A DNA stretch of 64,000 bases from Amycolatopsis decaplanina DSM 44594. GTDB lineage: Bacteria > Actinomycetota > Actinomycetes > Mycobacteriales > Pseudonocardiaceae. The DNA lies in assembly GCF_000342005.1 (NCBI RefSeq), contig NZ_AOHO01000077.1, positions 186,001 through 250,000 on the forward strand. Reading direction: 5' to 3'. The notes under the pieces were generated by a model. The model made no database searches and was not told the DNA's origin. It worked only from the letters and a program-made list of their open reading frames with translations. Both the position numbers and the translations under genes were made by a program. Position 1 is the first letter of the stretch. Every line of letters begins with the position of its first letter. Positions 1-7,940 of the stretch are shown here, piece by piece.

Positions 1-254
1 ACGGCGCGGTCGCGGCCGTCGTCCGCCGCCGGCGCTCACTGCTGGCCGCCGGGATCACCGGCGTCGACGGTGACTTCCAGGCGGGCGACGTCGTCGACCT
101 GGTCGACCTTCGGCAGCGAACCGTGGCGCGCGGGGTCGTGGCCTTCGACGCGGGCGAACTACCCGACCTCATCGGCCGCTCCAGCCACGACCTCCCCGCG
201 GAACAGCGGCGCGAGGTCGTCCACGCGGACGACCTGGTCCCTCTTCGCCGCTAG
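1..254 (+). CDS. proB: Glutamate 5-kinase, C-terminal end (partial)
   Basis: Last 83 or so codons of glutamate 5-kinase, which makes glutamyl 5-phosphate at the first step of proline synthesis in the cytoplasm. The frame is open from base 3 and ends in TAG at 252-254. The visible residues ([17 protein letters not shown], then [13 protein letters not shown] and [11 protein letters not shown]) match the C-terminal PUA domain that follows the kinase domain in actinobacterial ProB. The kinase domain lies before the window. The assignment rests on recognising these motifs; the upstream sequence is not visible. Confidence 0.85.
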   Translation, partial: GAVAAVVRRRRSLLAAGITGVDGDFQAGDVVDLVDLRQRTVARGVVAFDAGELPDLIGRSSHDLPAEQRREVVHADDLVPLRR

Positions 255-315
255 GGCATCAGACCCGGGGGCCGGAGGTGGCCCGGAAGGTTCAAGCGAC
301 AGCGGGGGACCTTTG

Positions 316-951
316 CTATCGCTTGCCTGGATCGGCGAGGTGACCGACGAGGCGTGCCAGTTGCTCGCCGTAGGCCTCGGCGAACTCGGCCGAGCCGGGG
401 TCCTGGCCCGAGACGGCTCGTACGACGCGAGGTAGCGCCAGCGCGGCACTGGACGCGGCCATGAAGATCACCAGCAGGAACGCCGGGTCGAGGTCGGCGG
501 GGAAGTCGCCCGCGGCCTGACGGGCTCGCACGTACTCCACCTGCCGCTGGAGGAATTCGCGCTGACCCTCGACGCCGATCGCGTCGGGGGCGCCGTCGGT
601 CAGGTTCTCCCAGAGGAACAGCTTGGCGAGATCGTGATCCCGGACCCCCGACTGGACGAAGAACCGGACGACCTCCGCGAATGGCTTGTCGTGGTCGGAA
701 GCCGCGACGTAGTCGTCGTACATCGTCGCGGTCAACGCGTTGTACAGCCCTTCCTTGCCGCCGAAGTAGTACGAGATCAGCTGCTTGTTCACCCCCGCTT
801 TCGCGGCGATCTCGCTGACGCGTGCCGCGGCGTAACCCTTCGCGCCGAACTCGGCCTTCGCCGCCTGCAAGAGCTGTGTCTTCGTGCGCTCGGGATCGCG
901 CTGGCGTTCGACGGGGGCGCGGCGAGGGCTGCGAGGGGCGGCTTCGGACAT
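316..951 (-). CDS. TetR-family transcriptional regulator
   Basis: A 211-aa one-component repressor. The N-terminal helix-turn-helix covers roughly residues 20-60 (AKAEFGAKGYAAARVSEIA, then KAGVNKQLISYYFGGKEGLY), with an arginine/proline-rich lead. The C-terminal half is a helical ligand-binding/dimerisation domain. I chose the ATG at 951 (MSEAAPRS) because the longer in-frame extension runs through the divergent promoter. The gene is divergent from a flavin monooxygenase at 1043, with 91 bp between them, so it most likely represses that enzyme and itself in response to an aromatic or other small hydrophobic compound. The ligand cannot be read from the sequence. Confidence 0.88.
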   Translation of the reverse strand: MSEAAPRSPRRAPVERQRDPERTKTQLLQAAKAEFGAKGYAAARVSEIAAKAGVNKQLISYYFGGKEGLYNALTATMYDDYVAASDHDKPFAEVVRFFVQSGVRDHDLAKLFLWENLTDGAPDAIGVEGQREFLQRQVEYVRARQAAGDFPADLDPAFLLVIFMAASSAALALPRVVRAVSGQDPGSAEFAEAYGEQLARLVGHLADPGKR

Positions 952-986
952 GGAGTTCAGCTTAGCCGCTGACTTTTTCAAACGTA

Positions 987-1018
987 TGGTTGACTTAATT
1001 ACCCTTCTGGTTGATAGT
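987..1018 (+). promoter_or_regulatory. Promoter of the FAD monooxygenase, with a candidate TetR site
   Basis: TTGACT (990-995) and GATAGT (1013-1018) are separated by exactly 17 bp, a good sigma-70-type promoter 25 bp before the RBS (GAGGAG, 1031-1036). The heptamer TGGTTGA occurs at 987-993, overlapping the -35, and again at 1008-1014, overlapping the -10. The copies are 21 bp apart, two helical turns, which suits a repressor blocking RNA polymerase. Binding by the neighbouring TetR protein is inferred. Confidence 0.5.
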
Positions 1019-1042
1019 TGTCGGCGGAGAGAGGAGAAAGCC

Positions 1043-2317
1043 ATGACCACGAGGATCGCGATCATCGGCGGCGGAACAGGCGGGCTCTGCTTGGCGCAAG
1101 GGCTGCGCAAGGCGGGGATCGACGTTTCCGTCCACGAGCGCAGCCGCACCCGGACCGAACGACTGCAGGGCTATCGTGTGCACATCAATCCGCACGGCTC
1201 GGCCGCGCTGCACGAATGCCTGCCGCCCGAGCTCTGGCAACGCTTCCTGGCCACCACCGGCACCACGAGCGGTCCGTTCACCTTCGTGACCGAGCGGCTG
1301 CAGGACCTGATGGTGATCGACAGTGAGCTCACGTCGAGCCCCGATCCCGCGTCGAGCCACCACTCGGTCAGCCGGATCAGCCTGCACCAGGTGCTGTCCG
1401 ATGGGCTCGAGGGAGTTCTGCGCCACGGCAAGGAGTTCGTCGGCTACCGCCGCGAGGGCGAGGTGGTCGTCTGTGAGTTCGCCGACGGCAGCACCGTCGA
1501 GGCCGACTTGGTCATCGGCGCCGACGGGGCCAATTCCCGGGTGCGCAAACAATTCCTGCCCGAAGCCGACCGGGTCGACACCGGGATCGTCGCGATCGCG
1601 GGCAAACACCCGCTGACCGAAGAGACCCGCAAGCGTTTGCCCGCCCGGCTCACCGACGGCCCGAGCATGGTGATGCCGCGTACCGGCGCGGGACTGTTCA
1701 GCGCCCCGCACGAGCTGAGCGGCTCCTCGTCCGTCAACGACGAGACCGCCGAATACGACCCTGTCTTGTTCGACAACACCTCGAGCTACATCATGTGGGC
1801 GTTCGCGGCGGACAACCGGCGCTACCCGGCCGGGGTGTCCTCATTGGACAGCGAGGGCCTGCGGGCCCTGGTGATGGACCTGATCGACGGCTGGGACCCC
1901 GCGTTCAAGGAGTTGGTCGCCGGCTCGCCCGAAGGGTCGGTGTCCCGGCTGCCGATCTTCACCTCGAAGCCCGTCGGACCGTGGCCGACAAGCAACATCA
2001 CCCTGCTCGGCGACGCGATCCACAGCATGACCCCGTTCCGTGGCATCGGCGCGAACACCGCACTCCGAGACGCGCAATTGTTGTGCCGCAATCTCGTCGA
2101 AGCACAGAAGACCGGTGCGGTCCGCTCCGCGGTCGCCGACTACGAGCAGCGGATGCGGCACTACGGCTTCGCGGCGGTGCGCGACTCGGAACGCAGTGCC
2201 CGCCAATTCGTGTCGGAGAACCGGGCGGGCCGCACGATGGCACGCGGGATGTTCCGCTTCTTCCAGGCAGTCCCTCCGTTGAAGCGCAAGGTCTTCAGCG
2301 ACCACGGCGACTCATAG
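1043..2317 (+). CDS. FAD-dependent monooxygenase (class A flavoprotein hydroxylase)
   Basis: A 424-aa soluble flavoenzyme that would use NAD(P)H and O2 to hydroxylate an aromatic or polyketide-like substrate. It has the N-terminal dinucleotide fold IGGGTGGLCLAQ (residues 8-19), the DG motif VIGADGANSRVRKQ in the middle, and the GD motif LLGDAIHSMTPFRGIGANTALRDA near residue 330. All three are in family order. The ATG at 1043 has a strong RBS (GAGGAG, 1031-1036); the longer upstream frame is rejected because it crosses the promoter. It is divergent from the TetR gene, its probable regulator. Its C-terminus overlaps a small convergent ORF by 6 nt. The substrate is unknown; such TetR/monooxygenase pairs often handle antibiotics or xenobiotics. 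Confidence 0.88.
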   Translation: MTTRIAIIGGGTGGLCLAQGLRKAGIDVSVHERSRTRTERLQGYRVHINPHGSAALHECLPPELWQRFLATTGTTSGPFTFVTERLQDLMVIDSELTSSPDPASSHHSVSRISLHQVLSDGLEGVLRHGKEFVGYRREGEVVVCEFADGSTVEADLVIGADGANSRVRKQFLPEADRVDTGIVAIAGKHPLTEETRKRLPARLTDGPSMVMPRTGAGLFSAPHELSGSSSVNDETAEYDPVLFDNTSSYIMWAFAADNRRYPAGVSSLDSEGLRALVMDLIDGWDPAFKELVAGSPEGSVSRLPIFTSKPVGPWPTSNITLLGDAIHSMTPFRGIGANTALRDAQLLCRNLVEAQKTGAVRSAVADYEQRMRHYGFAAVRDSERSARQFVSENRAGRTMARGMFRFFQAVPPLKRKVFSDHGDS

Positions 2318-2491
2318 CCGGGCAGGGGTGGAGATGCCCAGCAGGCACAAACCCAGCGTCAGCGTCTTCGAGGTGAGTTCGGCCAGCAGCAGACGTGAGT
2401 CGCGGACGCCGGGACCCTCCGCGTCCAGCACCGCAAGCCCGGACTCCACCACGCGTCGCGCCAATTCCTCGCTTACATCGCCGAACAACAC
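2312..2491 (-). CDS. Hypothetical small protein (59 aa)
   Basis: A 59-aa ORF starting with GTG at 2491, preceded by GGAGGGACACC, a strong RBS at good spacing. The frame could extend further upstream, but only into an arginine-rich stretch, so the GTG is preferred. The sequence (FGDVSEELARRVVESGLAVLDAEGPG, then a leucine-rich LLLAELTSKTLTLGLCLLG) predicts helices and no obvious signal peptide. The family is not recognised. It ends convergently inside the last codons of the monooxygenase. The support is the RBS and plausible composition, so it may not be a real gene. Confidence 0.45.
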   Translation of the reverse strand: MLFGDVSEELARRVVESGLAVLDAEGPGVRDSRLLLAELTSKTLTLGLCLLGISTPARL

Positions 2492-2562
2492 GGTGTCCCT
2501 CCTTCGCGCTCGTCGTAGGAGCGCGAGGGTAGCCACCTACCCACGTCGTCGGCGACGGAGTT

Positions 2563-3849
2563 TCAGCGCAGATCGCTGCCCTTGGTCTCCGGCAGAGTTC
2601 TGATGACGAAGAACGCGATCACCGCTCCGGCGGCCACGTACCAGAAGAACAGCGTCGACAACCCGGCGTCGGACAGCGCGGTGAGCACCAGGGGAGCGGT
2701 ACCGCCGAACAACGCGACGGTCAGGTTGTACCAGGCGCCGATGCCCAGACCGCGCAGTTCGGTGGGGAAGAGCTCGCTCATGATCGCCGGCGCGATCGAC
2801 GTCATCGCCGTGTACAGGCAGAGCCCGACGCAGAACACGACCAGCAGCCCCGGCAGACCCGGCCTGACCAAAGTGGACAGTGGGACGATGAGGATCGCGG
2901 TCGCCGCCGCCCAGACGAGCAGCTGTGGCTTGCGGCCGAAGCGATCCGAGAGGGCGCCCATCGGGTATTGAAGGGCGACGAACAACGCCGTCGCGATCGA
3001 CAACGCGAGGAACACGTCGACGTCGTCGGCCTTGCGGGTCTTGACCGCGAACGAGGTCAGTGCGCTGAAGAACGTGTAGTAGCAAAGGGTCGACAGCATC
3101 GAGAAACCCACGAGCTGCACGACGGCCCGCGGGTGCTCGCGAAGGGTGGTGCGCAGTGGTCGCTCGACCCGGCGCGCCGTCGACTTCTTCTCCTCGAAGA
3201 TCTCGGTCTCGGCGAGGCTGCGCCGGAGCCACAGGCCGATGATGCCGAGAACGCCGCCGAGCAGGAACGGGATCCGCCAGCCGTACGCCGTCAGATCCGC
3301 TTTGGACATCGTCCGCGCGAGCACGAACCCGAGAATCGAGGCGAGCAGGACGGCGGAACCGGTCGAGATGTAGAAGAAGGCGGAGTACCGCCCACGGCGG
3401 GCGGGCGGCGCGATCTCACCCAGGTACGCCGAAGCGTTGGAGACCTCGCCGCCGAGCGACAGTCCTTGCGCCACCCTGGCCAGCAGCAACAGGATCGGGG
3501 CCAGCCAGCCGACCTGGTCGAACGTCGGCAAGAGGCCGATGGCCACCGAACCGCCCGCCATCAGCACGATGGTCAGGATCATCGCGGGCTTCCGGCCCTT
3601 GACGTCGGCGAAGCGGCCGAGCAACATCCCGCCGAGTGGCCGGAAGAAGAACGCCAGTGCGTAGGTGGCGAAGGTGTTGATCAGCGCCAGTGCTTCGTTG
3701 CCCTTCGGGAAGAACTCGCTGGCGAAGTAGATGCTGAAGGTCGCGTAGATGGTCCAGTCGAACCATTCCAGCGCGTTCCCGACACTGGCGGCGAACAACT
3801 TCTTCACCGGGAGCCGATGCCCTAGCCGTTCCGTCGTTGAGTCCGCCAT
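2563..3849 (-). CDS. MFS transporter, metabolite:H+ symporter (MHS) family
   Basis: A 428-aa inner-membrane protein with 12 predicted helices. The N-terminal signature NALEWFDWTIYATFSIYF (residues 25-42) is typical of the MHS group (KgtP, ProP, ShiA, PcaK), which import organic acids, betaines or aromatic acids with protons. The MFS motif A GRFADVKGRKPAM lies at 78-90, with a repeat (GALSDRFGRKPQL) in the second half. The ATG at 3849 has GGAGGTGCC directly upstream; the longer frame begins without an RBS. It stands alone on the minus strand, 157 bp before the 3' end of the helicase gene. The substrate cannot be assigned. Confidence 0.85.
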   Translation of the reverse strand: MADSTTERLGHRLPVKKLFAASVGNALEWFDWTIYATFSIYFASEFFPKGNEALALINTFATYALAFFFRPLGGMLLGRFADVKGRKPAMILTIVLMAGGSVAIGLLPTFDQVGWLAPILLLLARVAQGLSLGGEVSNASAYLGEIAPPARRGRYSAFFYISTGSAVLLASILGFVLARTMSKADLTAYGWRIPFLLGGVLGIIGLWLRRSLAETEIFEEKKSTARRVERPLRTTLREHPRAVVQLVGFSMLSTLCYYTFFSALTSFAVKTRKADDVDVFLALSIATALFVALQYPMGALSDRFGRKPQLLVWAAATAILIVPLSTLVRPGLPGLLVVFCVGLCLYTAMTSIAPAIMSELFPTELRGLGIGAWYNLTVALFGGTAPLVLTALSDAGLSTLFFWYVAAGAVIAFFVIRTLPETKGSDLR

Positions 3850-3999
3850 CGGCACCTCCGTACTAGCGCTTGGACGGAACCTTGCCAGAAAGTCCTCGTG
3901 CGGGAAAGAACCTGTCAAATGTCGGGATCGGTTCGTGGTGACCGGAAGTGTTCGACCACCCACACCCCGCGAACGAGTGGTCGGCTCACGGGCTTCTGC

Positions 4000-6105
4000 T
4001 CACGAGGTGCTGGCGAGGGCGAACGGCAGTACGGCGCGGGCTCCGGCCTGGCGAAGCAGGCGTGCGGACAGCGTCATCGTCCACCCGGTGTCGATCAGGT
4101 CGTCGACCAGCAGGATCGGGCCCTCGGCCGCGGCGATCTTGGCGGCGAGCTCGTCGGGAAGGCTGAGGCGCTTCCACAGGTCGGCCAGCCGTTGCGCGCT
4201 GTTCGCCTGACGCGGGGGCGGCCCCGCCGAGGCGACGGCGCCCAGATAGTCCAGCCGTCCGATCGAGGCCAGCTTCGTCGCCAGGCTGTGGACCAGCCGA
4301 GGCCGGGTGGCGGACGGCACCTCCACGACCGCGACCGGTCGCTCCGTCCACTGCCAGCCCTTGAGTACCTCGATACAGGCTTGGAAGACCGGATCGGGGA
4401 GTTCGGTGTCCGCCGCGGACGGGCCGACGAGTTCGCGCAGTCGCGTGCCCCAGCCAACGTCGGTCACCCGGCCGACGACCTGGCCGGTTTCAGCCTGCTC
4501 GCCCGCCGGCAGCCGCCCGGAGAGCGGGACCTCCAGCCCGGCCATCCCGGTCGGCCACATCTTCCGCGGCGCAACCTCGACCCCCGGACGGCGCAGCCGT
4601 TGCCGGGTGGCGTCGACGACGTCGTCGGAAATCGTGGTGTCCCAATGCCTTCCAGTGCAGTTGTCACATCGTCCGCAGGGTGTCGCCTCGGGATCGTCCA
4701 GCTGCTTTCGCAGGTACTCCATCCGGCAGCCGGTGGTTTCGAGGTAGGCCAGCATGGCGTTCTGTTCGTTGGTCCGCGCCGCGCTCACCCGCGCATAGCG
4801 TTCCCTGTCGTATTGCCATGCTTCGCCAGTGCCTTCCCAACCGCCCTTCACCCGGCGGACGGCGCCGTCGACGTCCAGCACCTTGAGGACCATCTCCAGG
4901 CGGGAACGGGACAGCTCGACGAACGGTTCGAGCGCGGGTGTCGACAGTGGACGGTCCGCGTACGCCAGCGCGTTGAGCACCTGGGTCACCCGCAGTTCGT
5001 CCGGGAACGCCAGCGAACCGAAGTACGCCCAGATGTCCTTGTCCTCGTGGCCCGGCAACAGGATCACTTCGGCGCGATCGACGCCACGACCGGCACGGCC
5101 GACCTGCTGGTAGTACGCGATGGGGGAGGACGGGGCGCCGAGATGGACGACGAAGCCCAGATCCGGCTTGTCGAACCCCATGCCCAGCGCCGACGTGGCC
5201 ACCAACGCCTTGACGTTGTTGTTCAGCAGATCGTCTTCGGCGGCCTGCCGGTCCGCCGGGTCGGTCTTCCCGGTGTAGGCGGCGACCGGATAGCCGCGCT
5301 CGGTCAGCAATCCCGCGACATCGTGCGCGGCGGCGACAGTGAGTGTGTAGATGATCCCGGAGCCCGGCAGTTCCGCCAGGTGTTCGGCCAGCCAGGCGAG
5401 CCGGGCCTGCGAAGTCGGCAGCTTGGCCACCGACAGATGCAGGCTTTCGCGATCCAGGCTGCCGCGCAGGACGAGGGTGTCGCCCCCGTTGCCGATGCCG
5501 AGCTGTTCGGCGACGTCGGTCGCCACGCGGTCGTTCGCGGTCGCGGTGGTGGCGAGCACCGGGACGCCGTCGGGCAGATCCTTCAACAGTGTCCGTAGCC
5601 GTCGGTAGTCCGGCCGGAAGTCGTGCCCCCAGTCCGAGATGCAGTGCGCCTCGTCGACCACGAGCAGGCCGGCGCTCGCCGTCAGCTTCGGCAGGACGGT
5701 GTCGCGGAAGTCCGGGTTGTTGAGCCGTTCCGGGCTGACCAGGAGGACGTCGACCTCGCCCGCCGCGATCGCGGCCTGGACCTGATCCCACTCCTGCGGG
5801 TTCGCGGAGTTCATCGTCGCCGCGTGGATGCCCGCCCTCGCCGCCGCGGAGATCTGGTTGCGCATCAGCGCGAGCAGCGGCGAGATGATCACGGTCGGGC
5901 CGTCGCCGCGCTCCCGCAGCAACGCGGTGGCCAGGAAGTACACCGCGGACTTCCCCCAGCCGGTGCGCTGCACGACGAGCGCGCGACGGCGGTGCGCGAC
6001 CAGTGCCTCGATGGCCGTCCACTGGTCGTCACGCAGGCGGGCACCCTCGCCCGCCAACGACTGGAGGAGGGTCTCGGCGCGATCCCGGAGAGTCGATGTG
6101 TCCAC
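4000..6105 (-). CDS. RecQ-like DNA helicase with C-terminal phosphoribosyltransferase-like domain
   Basis: A 701-aa superfamily-2 3'-5' DNA helicase. From the GTG start at 6105 (RBS AGAGGTGGGG) the order is: Walker A QRTGWGKS (46-53), DEAH box in VVDEAHCISDWGHDFRP (149-165), the helicase C domain with arginine-finger motif QVGRAGRG, and a zinc-binding C-x2-C-x2-C cluster (CGRCDNC) near 480. The last ~180 residues differ from E. coli RecQ. There is no recognisable HRDC domain; instead LLVDDLIDTGWT (about 665-676) is a PRPP-loop-like motif of type I phosphoribosyltransferases. An in-frame ATG at 6174 would add 23 residues but lies in a palindrome-rich region. The role is presumably in recombination or repair; that of the extra domain is unknown. 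Confidence 0.87.
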   Translation of the reverse strand: MDTSTLRDRAETLLQSLAGEGARLRDDQWTAIEALVAHRRRALVVQRTGWGKSAVYFLATALLRERGDGPTVIISPLLALMRNQISAAARAGIHAATMNSANPQEWDQVQAAIAAGEVDVLLVSPERLNNPDFRDTVLPKLTASAGLLVVDEAHCISDWGHDFRPDYRRLRTLLKDLPDGVPVLATTATANDRVATDVAEQLGIGNGGDTLVLRGSLDRESLHLSVAKLPTSQARLAWLAEHLAELPGSGIIYTLTVAAAHDVAGLLTERGYPVAAYTGKTDPADRQAAEDDLLNNNVKALVATSALGMGFDKPDLGFVVHLGAPSSPIAYYQQVGRAGRGVDRAEVILLPGHEDKDIWAYFGSLAFPDELRVTQVLNALAYADRPLSTPALEPFVELSRSRLEMVLKVLDVDGAVRRVKGGWEGTGEAWQYDRERYARVSAARTNEQNAMLAYLETTGCRMEYLRKQLDDPEATPCGRCDNCTGRHWDTTISDDVVDATRQRLRRPGVEVAPRKMWPTGMAGLEVPLSGRLPAGEQAETGQVVGRVTDVGWGTRLRELVGPSAADTELPDPVFQACIEVLKGWQWTERPVAVVEVPSATRPRLVHSLATKLASIGRLDYLGAVASAGPPPRQANSAQRLADLWKRLSLPDELAAKIAAAEGPILLVDDLIDTGWTMTLSARLLRQAGARAVLPFALASTS

Positions 6106-6154
6106 GTCCCCACCTCTACCCCATGCCGCCGACGAAGTCGCGATCGGCATGTCG

Positions 6155-6183
6155 TGAACGGACCGTTCATCCATGGAACGGAC
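6155..6183. promoter_or_regulatory. Palindromic operator candidate upstream of the recQ-like gene
   Basis: A 15-bp palindrome TGAACGGACCGTTCA (perfect apart from the central base, 6155-6169) lies 50 bp upstream of the helicase GTG start. The half-site plus flank GAACGGAC recurs at 6176-6183, 20 bp downstream of its first copy at 6156. This arrangement suggests a dimeric repressor or activator site. The binding protein is unknown. Confidence 0.35.
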
Positions 6184-6188
6184 TGTAA

Positions 6189-6204
6189 TGTGATCCAGAT
6201 CACC
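6189..6204. promoter_or_regulatory. CRP/GlxR-like binding site between recQ-like and nadD
   Basis: TGTGATCCAGATCACC contains the perfect dyad GTGATC-CA-GATCAC and fits the TGTGA-N6-TCAC(A/C) pattern of CRP-family regulators, including actinobacterial Crp/GlxR. It sits in the divergent intergenic region, 63 bp before the nadD start and about 84 bp before the helicase start, so it could act on either gene. Confidence 0.45.
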
Positions 6205-6266
6205 ACCCGTCGGTGGGGCGGTCGACCCGAGCGTGCAGCCTCATGCGCTGTATAGGCTCACGACCC

Positions 6267-6866
6267 ATGTCACCACGCAGGATCGGGGTCATGGGCGGCA
6301 CGTTCGACCCCATTCACCACGGGCACCTCGTCGCGGCCAGTGAGGTCCAGTCGCGGTTCGCGCTCGACGAGGTCATCTTCGTGCCCACCGGTCAGCCGTG
6401 GCAGAAGTCCGACAGGGTGGTCACCCGTGCCGAGGACCGCTATCTGATGACGGTGATCGCGACGGCGTCCAACCCCGTGTTCTCGGTCAGCCGCGTCGAC
6501 ATCGACCGCGTCGGGCAGACCTACACCGTCGACACCCTGCGCGATCTGCGCACGGAGTACCCGGACGACCAGCTGTTCTTCATCACCGGCGCGGACGCGC
6601 TCGAACAGATCCTCACCTGGCGCAACGCCGACGAGCTCTTCGATCTGGCGCATTTCATCGGTGTCACCAGGCCCGGCTACCGCCTCAATTCGCAGCATCT
6701 GCCGAGCGGGAAGGTGAGCCTTGTCGAGGTGACCGCGATGGCGATCTCGTCCACCGCCTGCCGCGAGCGCGTCGAAGGCGGGGAGCCCGTCTGGTACCTC
6801 GTGCCCGACGGTGTGGTGCGCTACATCGCCAAAAAGGACCTCTATCGCAAAGACCAGGGTTCCTGA
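6267..6866 (+). CDS. nadD: Nicotinate-nucleotide adenylyltransferase
   Basis: A 199-aa enzyme that transfers AMP from ATP to nicotinate mononucleotide, making deamido-NAD in cytoplasmic NAD synthesis. The nucleotidyltransferase signature [12 protein letters not shown] lies at 10-21, and the C-terminal [10 protein letters not shown] is the ISSTxxR motif. Length and motif order are normal for bacterial NadD. The ATG at 6267 begins [11 protein letters not shown]; a longer frame is possible but unsupported. It is the first gene of a rightward run nadD-rsfS-gpgP-octT-degV, the order found in mycobacteria. A TATAGG hexamer at 6251-6256 could be a -10 giving a very short leader. Confidence 0.95.
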   Translation: MSPRRIGVMGGTFDPIHHGHLVAASEVQSRFALDEVIFVPTGQPWQKSDRVVTRAEDRYLMTVIATASNPVFSVSRVDIDRVGQTYTVDTLRDLRTEYPDDQLFFITGADALEQILTWRNADELFDLAHFIGVTRPGYRLNSQHLPSGKVSLVEVTAMAISSTACRERVEGGEPVWYLVPDGVVRYIAKKDLYRKDQGS

Positions 6867-6921
6867 CCGGGTACCCTCGTCGGGCGAACCCGCGAGTAAA
6901 GCGATCTGTTTGAGGAGAACT

Positions 6922-7326
6922 GTGACAGCCACGTCCGAGGCACGAGAGCTGGCCGTAGCGGCCGCCCATGCGGCGGCGGACAAGAAGGCGAGCGACGTGG
7001 TCGTGCTGGACGTGTCCGACCAGCTGGTCATCACCGACGCCTTCGTCATCGCGTCCGCGCCCAACGAGCGCCAGGTCGGCGCCATCGTCGACAACGTCGA
7101 GGAGCAGCTGCGGCTCGGCGGGCACAAGCCGGTCCGCCGTGAAGGCGCCCGCGAGGGCCGTTGGGTCCTGCTGGACTACGTCGACGTCGTCATCCACGTC
7201 CAGCACCAGGAGGAGCGCTCCTTCTACGGTCTCGAGCGGCTCTGGAAGGACTGCCCGCGGATCGAGGTCGAAGGTTTGGAGACACCCGCCGAGGAGGACC
7301 CCGCCGACGCGCAAGGCGCCTCGTGA
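6922..7326 (+). CDS. rsfS: Ribosome silencing factor
   Basis: A 134-aa member of the RsfS/Iojap family, which binds ribosomal protein uL14 and blocks subunit joining when nutrients are scarce. The core is recognisable from residue 8 (ARELAVAAAHAAADKK) through DVSDQLVITDAFVIASAPNE and the conserved LLDYVDVVIHVQHQEERSFY near 90-110. The acidic tail after the core is variable in this family. GTG at 6922 has a clear GAGGAG (6912-6917). The stop overlaps the next GTG by 4 nt, implying translational coupling with gpgP. Confidence 0.93.
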   Translation: MTATSEARELAVAAAHAAADKKASDVVVLDVSDQLVITDAFVIASAPNERQVGAIVDNVEEQLRLGGHKPVRREGAREGRWVLLDYVDVVIHVQHQEERSFYGLERLWKDCPRIEVEGLETPAEEDPADAQGAS

Positions 7327-7937
7327 GCCCGCGGCGGCTGGTGCTCTGGCGCCATGGCGAGACCGACTACAACGCGGCGGGCCGGATGCAGGGGCATCTG
7401 GACTCCGCGTTGACGCCGGTCGGCTGGAACCAAGCCAGGTTCGCCGTGCCCGCGCTCGCTCGGTTCTCACCGGATCTGGTGATCGCCTCGGATCTGCGCC
7501 GCGCGACCGACACGGCCACCGTGCTCACGGAGGCGATCGGTGTCCCGCTGCGAATCGACAAGCGCCTCCGGGAAACCCATCTGGGTGAATGGCAGGGCTT
7601 CACCGGCCAGCAGGTCGACGAGGCCTATCCCGGCGAACGCGCACGATGGCGCGTCGACGCGACTTGGGCGCCGCCCGGCGGCGAGTCACGGGTCGACGTC
7701 GCCGAACGCGCGATGGAGGTCGTCGCGGATCTGGACCAGCCCAATTCCGACGCCGGCGACGCCGTGCTGCTGGCCACACACGGCGGCCTGATCATCGCGC
7801 TGACCGCGAAACTGCTCGGCCTGCCGGTCACGTCCTGGCCGACGCTGGGCGGGATCGCGAACTGTCACTGGGTCGAGCTGACCAGGCGCGACGGCAACTG
7901 GCGCCTCGCCGCCTACAACGCGGGAATCACCGGCTGA
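7323..7937 (+). CDS. gpgP: Histidine phosphatase, probable glucosyl-3-phosphoglycerate phosphatase
   Basis: A 204-aa phosphoglycerate-mutase-like phosphatase. The catalytic RHG motif is at 10-12 (WRHGETDYNAAGRMQGHLD) and the second histidine lies in LLATHGGLI near residue 157. In Mycobacterium tuberculosis the gene in this exact position (after nadD and rsfS) is GpgP, which dephosphorylates glucosyl-3-phosphoglycerate in methylglucose lipopolysaccharide synthesis. The specific function here is inferred from that synteny. GTG at 7323 overlaps the rsfS stop (GTGA). Only 3 nt separate it from the next gene, a probable partner in the same pathway. Confidence 0.8.
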   Translation: MSPRRLVLWRHGETDYNAAGRMQGHLDSALTPVGWNQARFAVPALARFSPDLVIASDLRRATDTATVLTEAIGVPLRIDKRLRETHLGEWQGFTGQQVDEAYPGERARWRVDATWAPPGGESRVDVAERAMEVVADLDQPNSDAGDAVLLATHGGLIIALTAKLLGLPVTSWPTLGGIANCHWVELTRRDGNWRLAAYNAGITG

Positions 7938-7940
7938 TCC

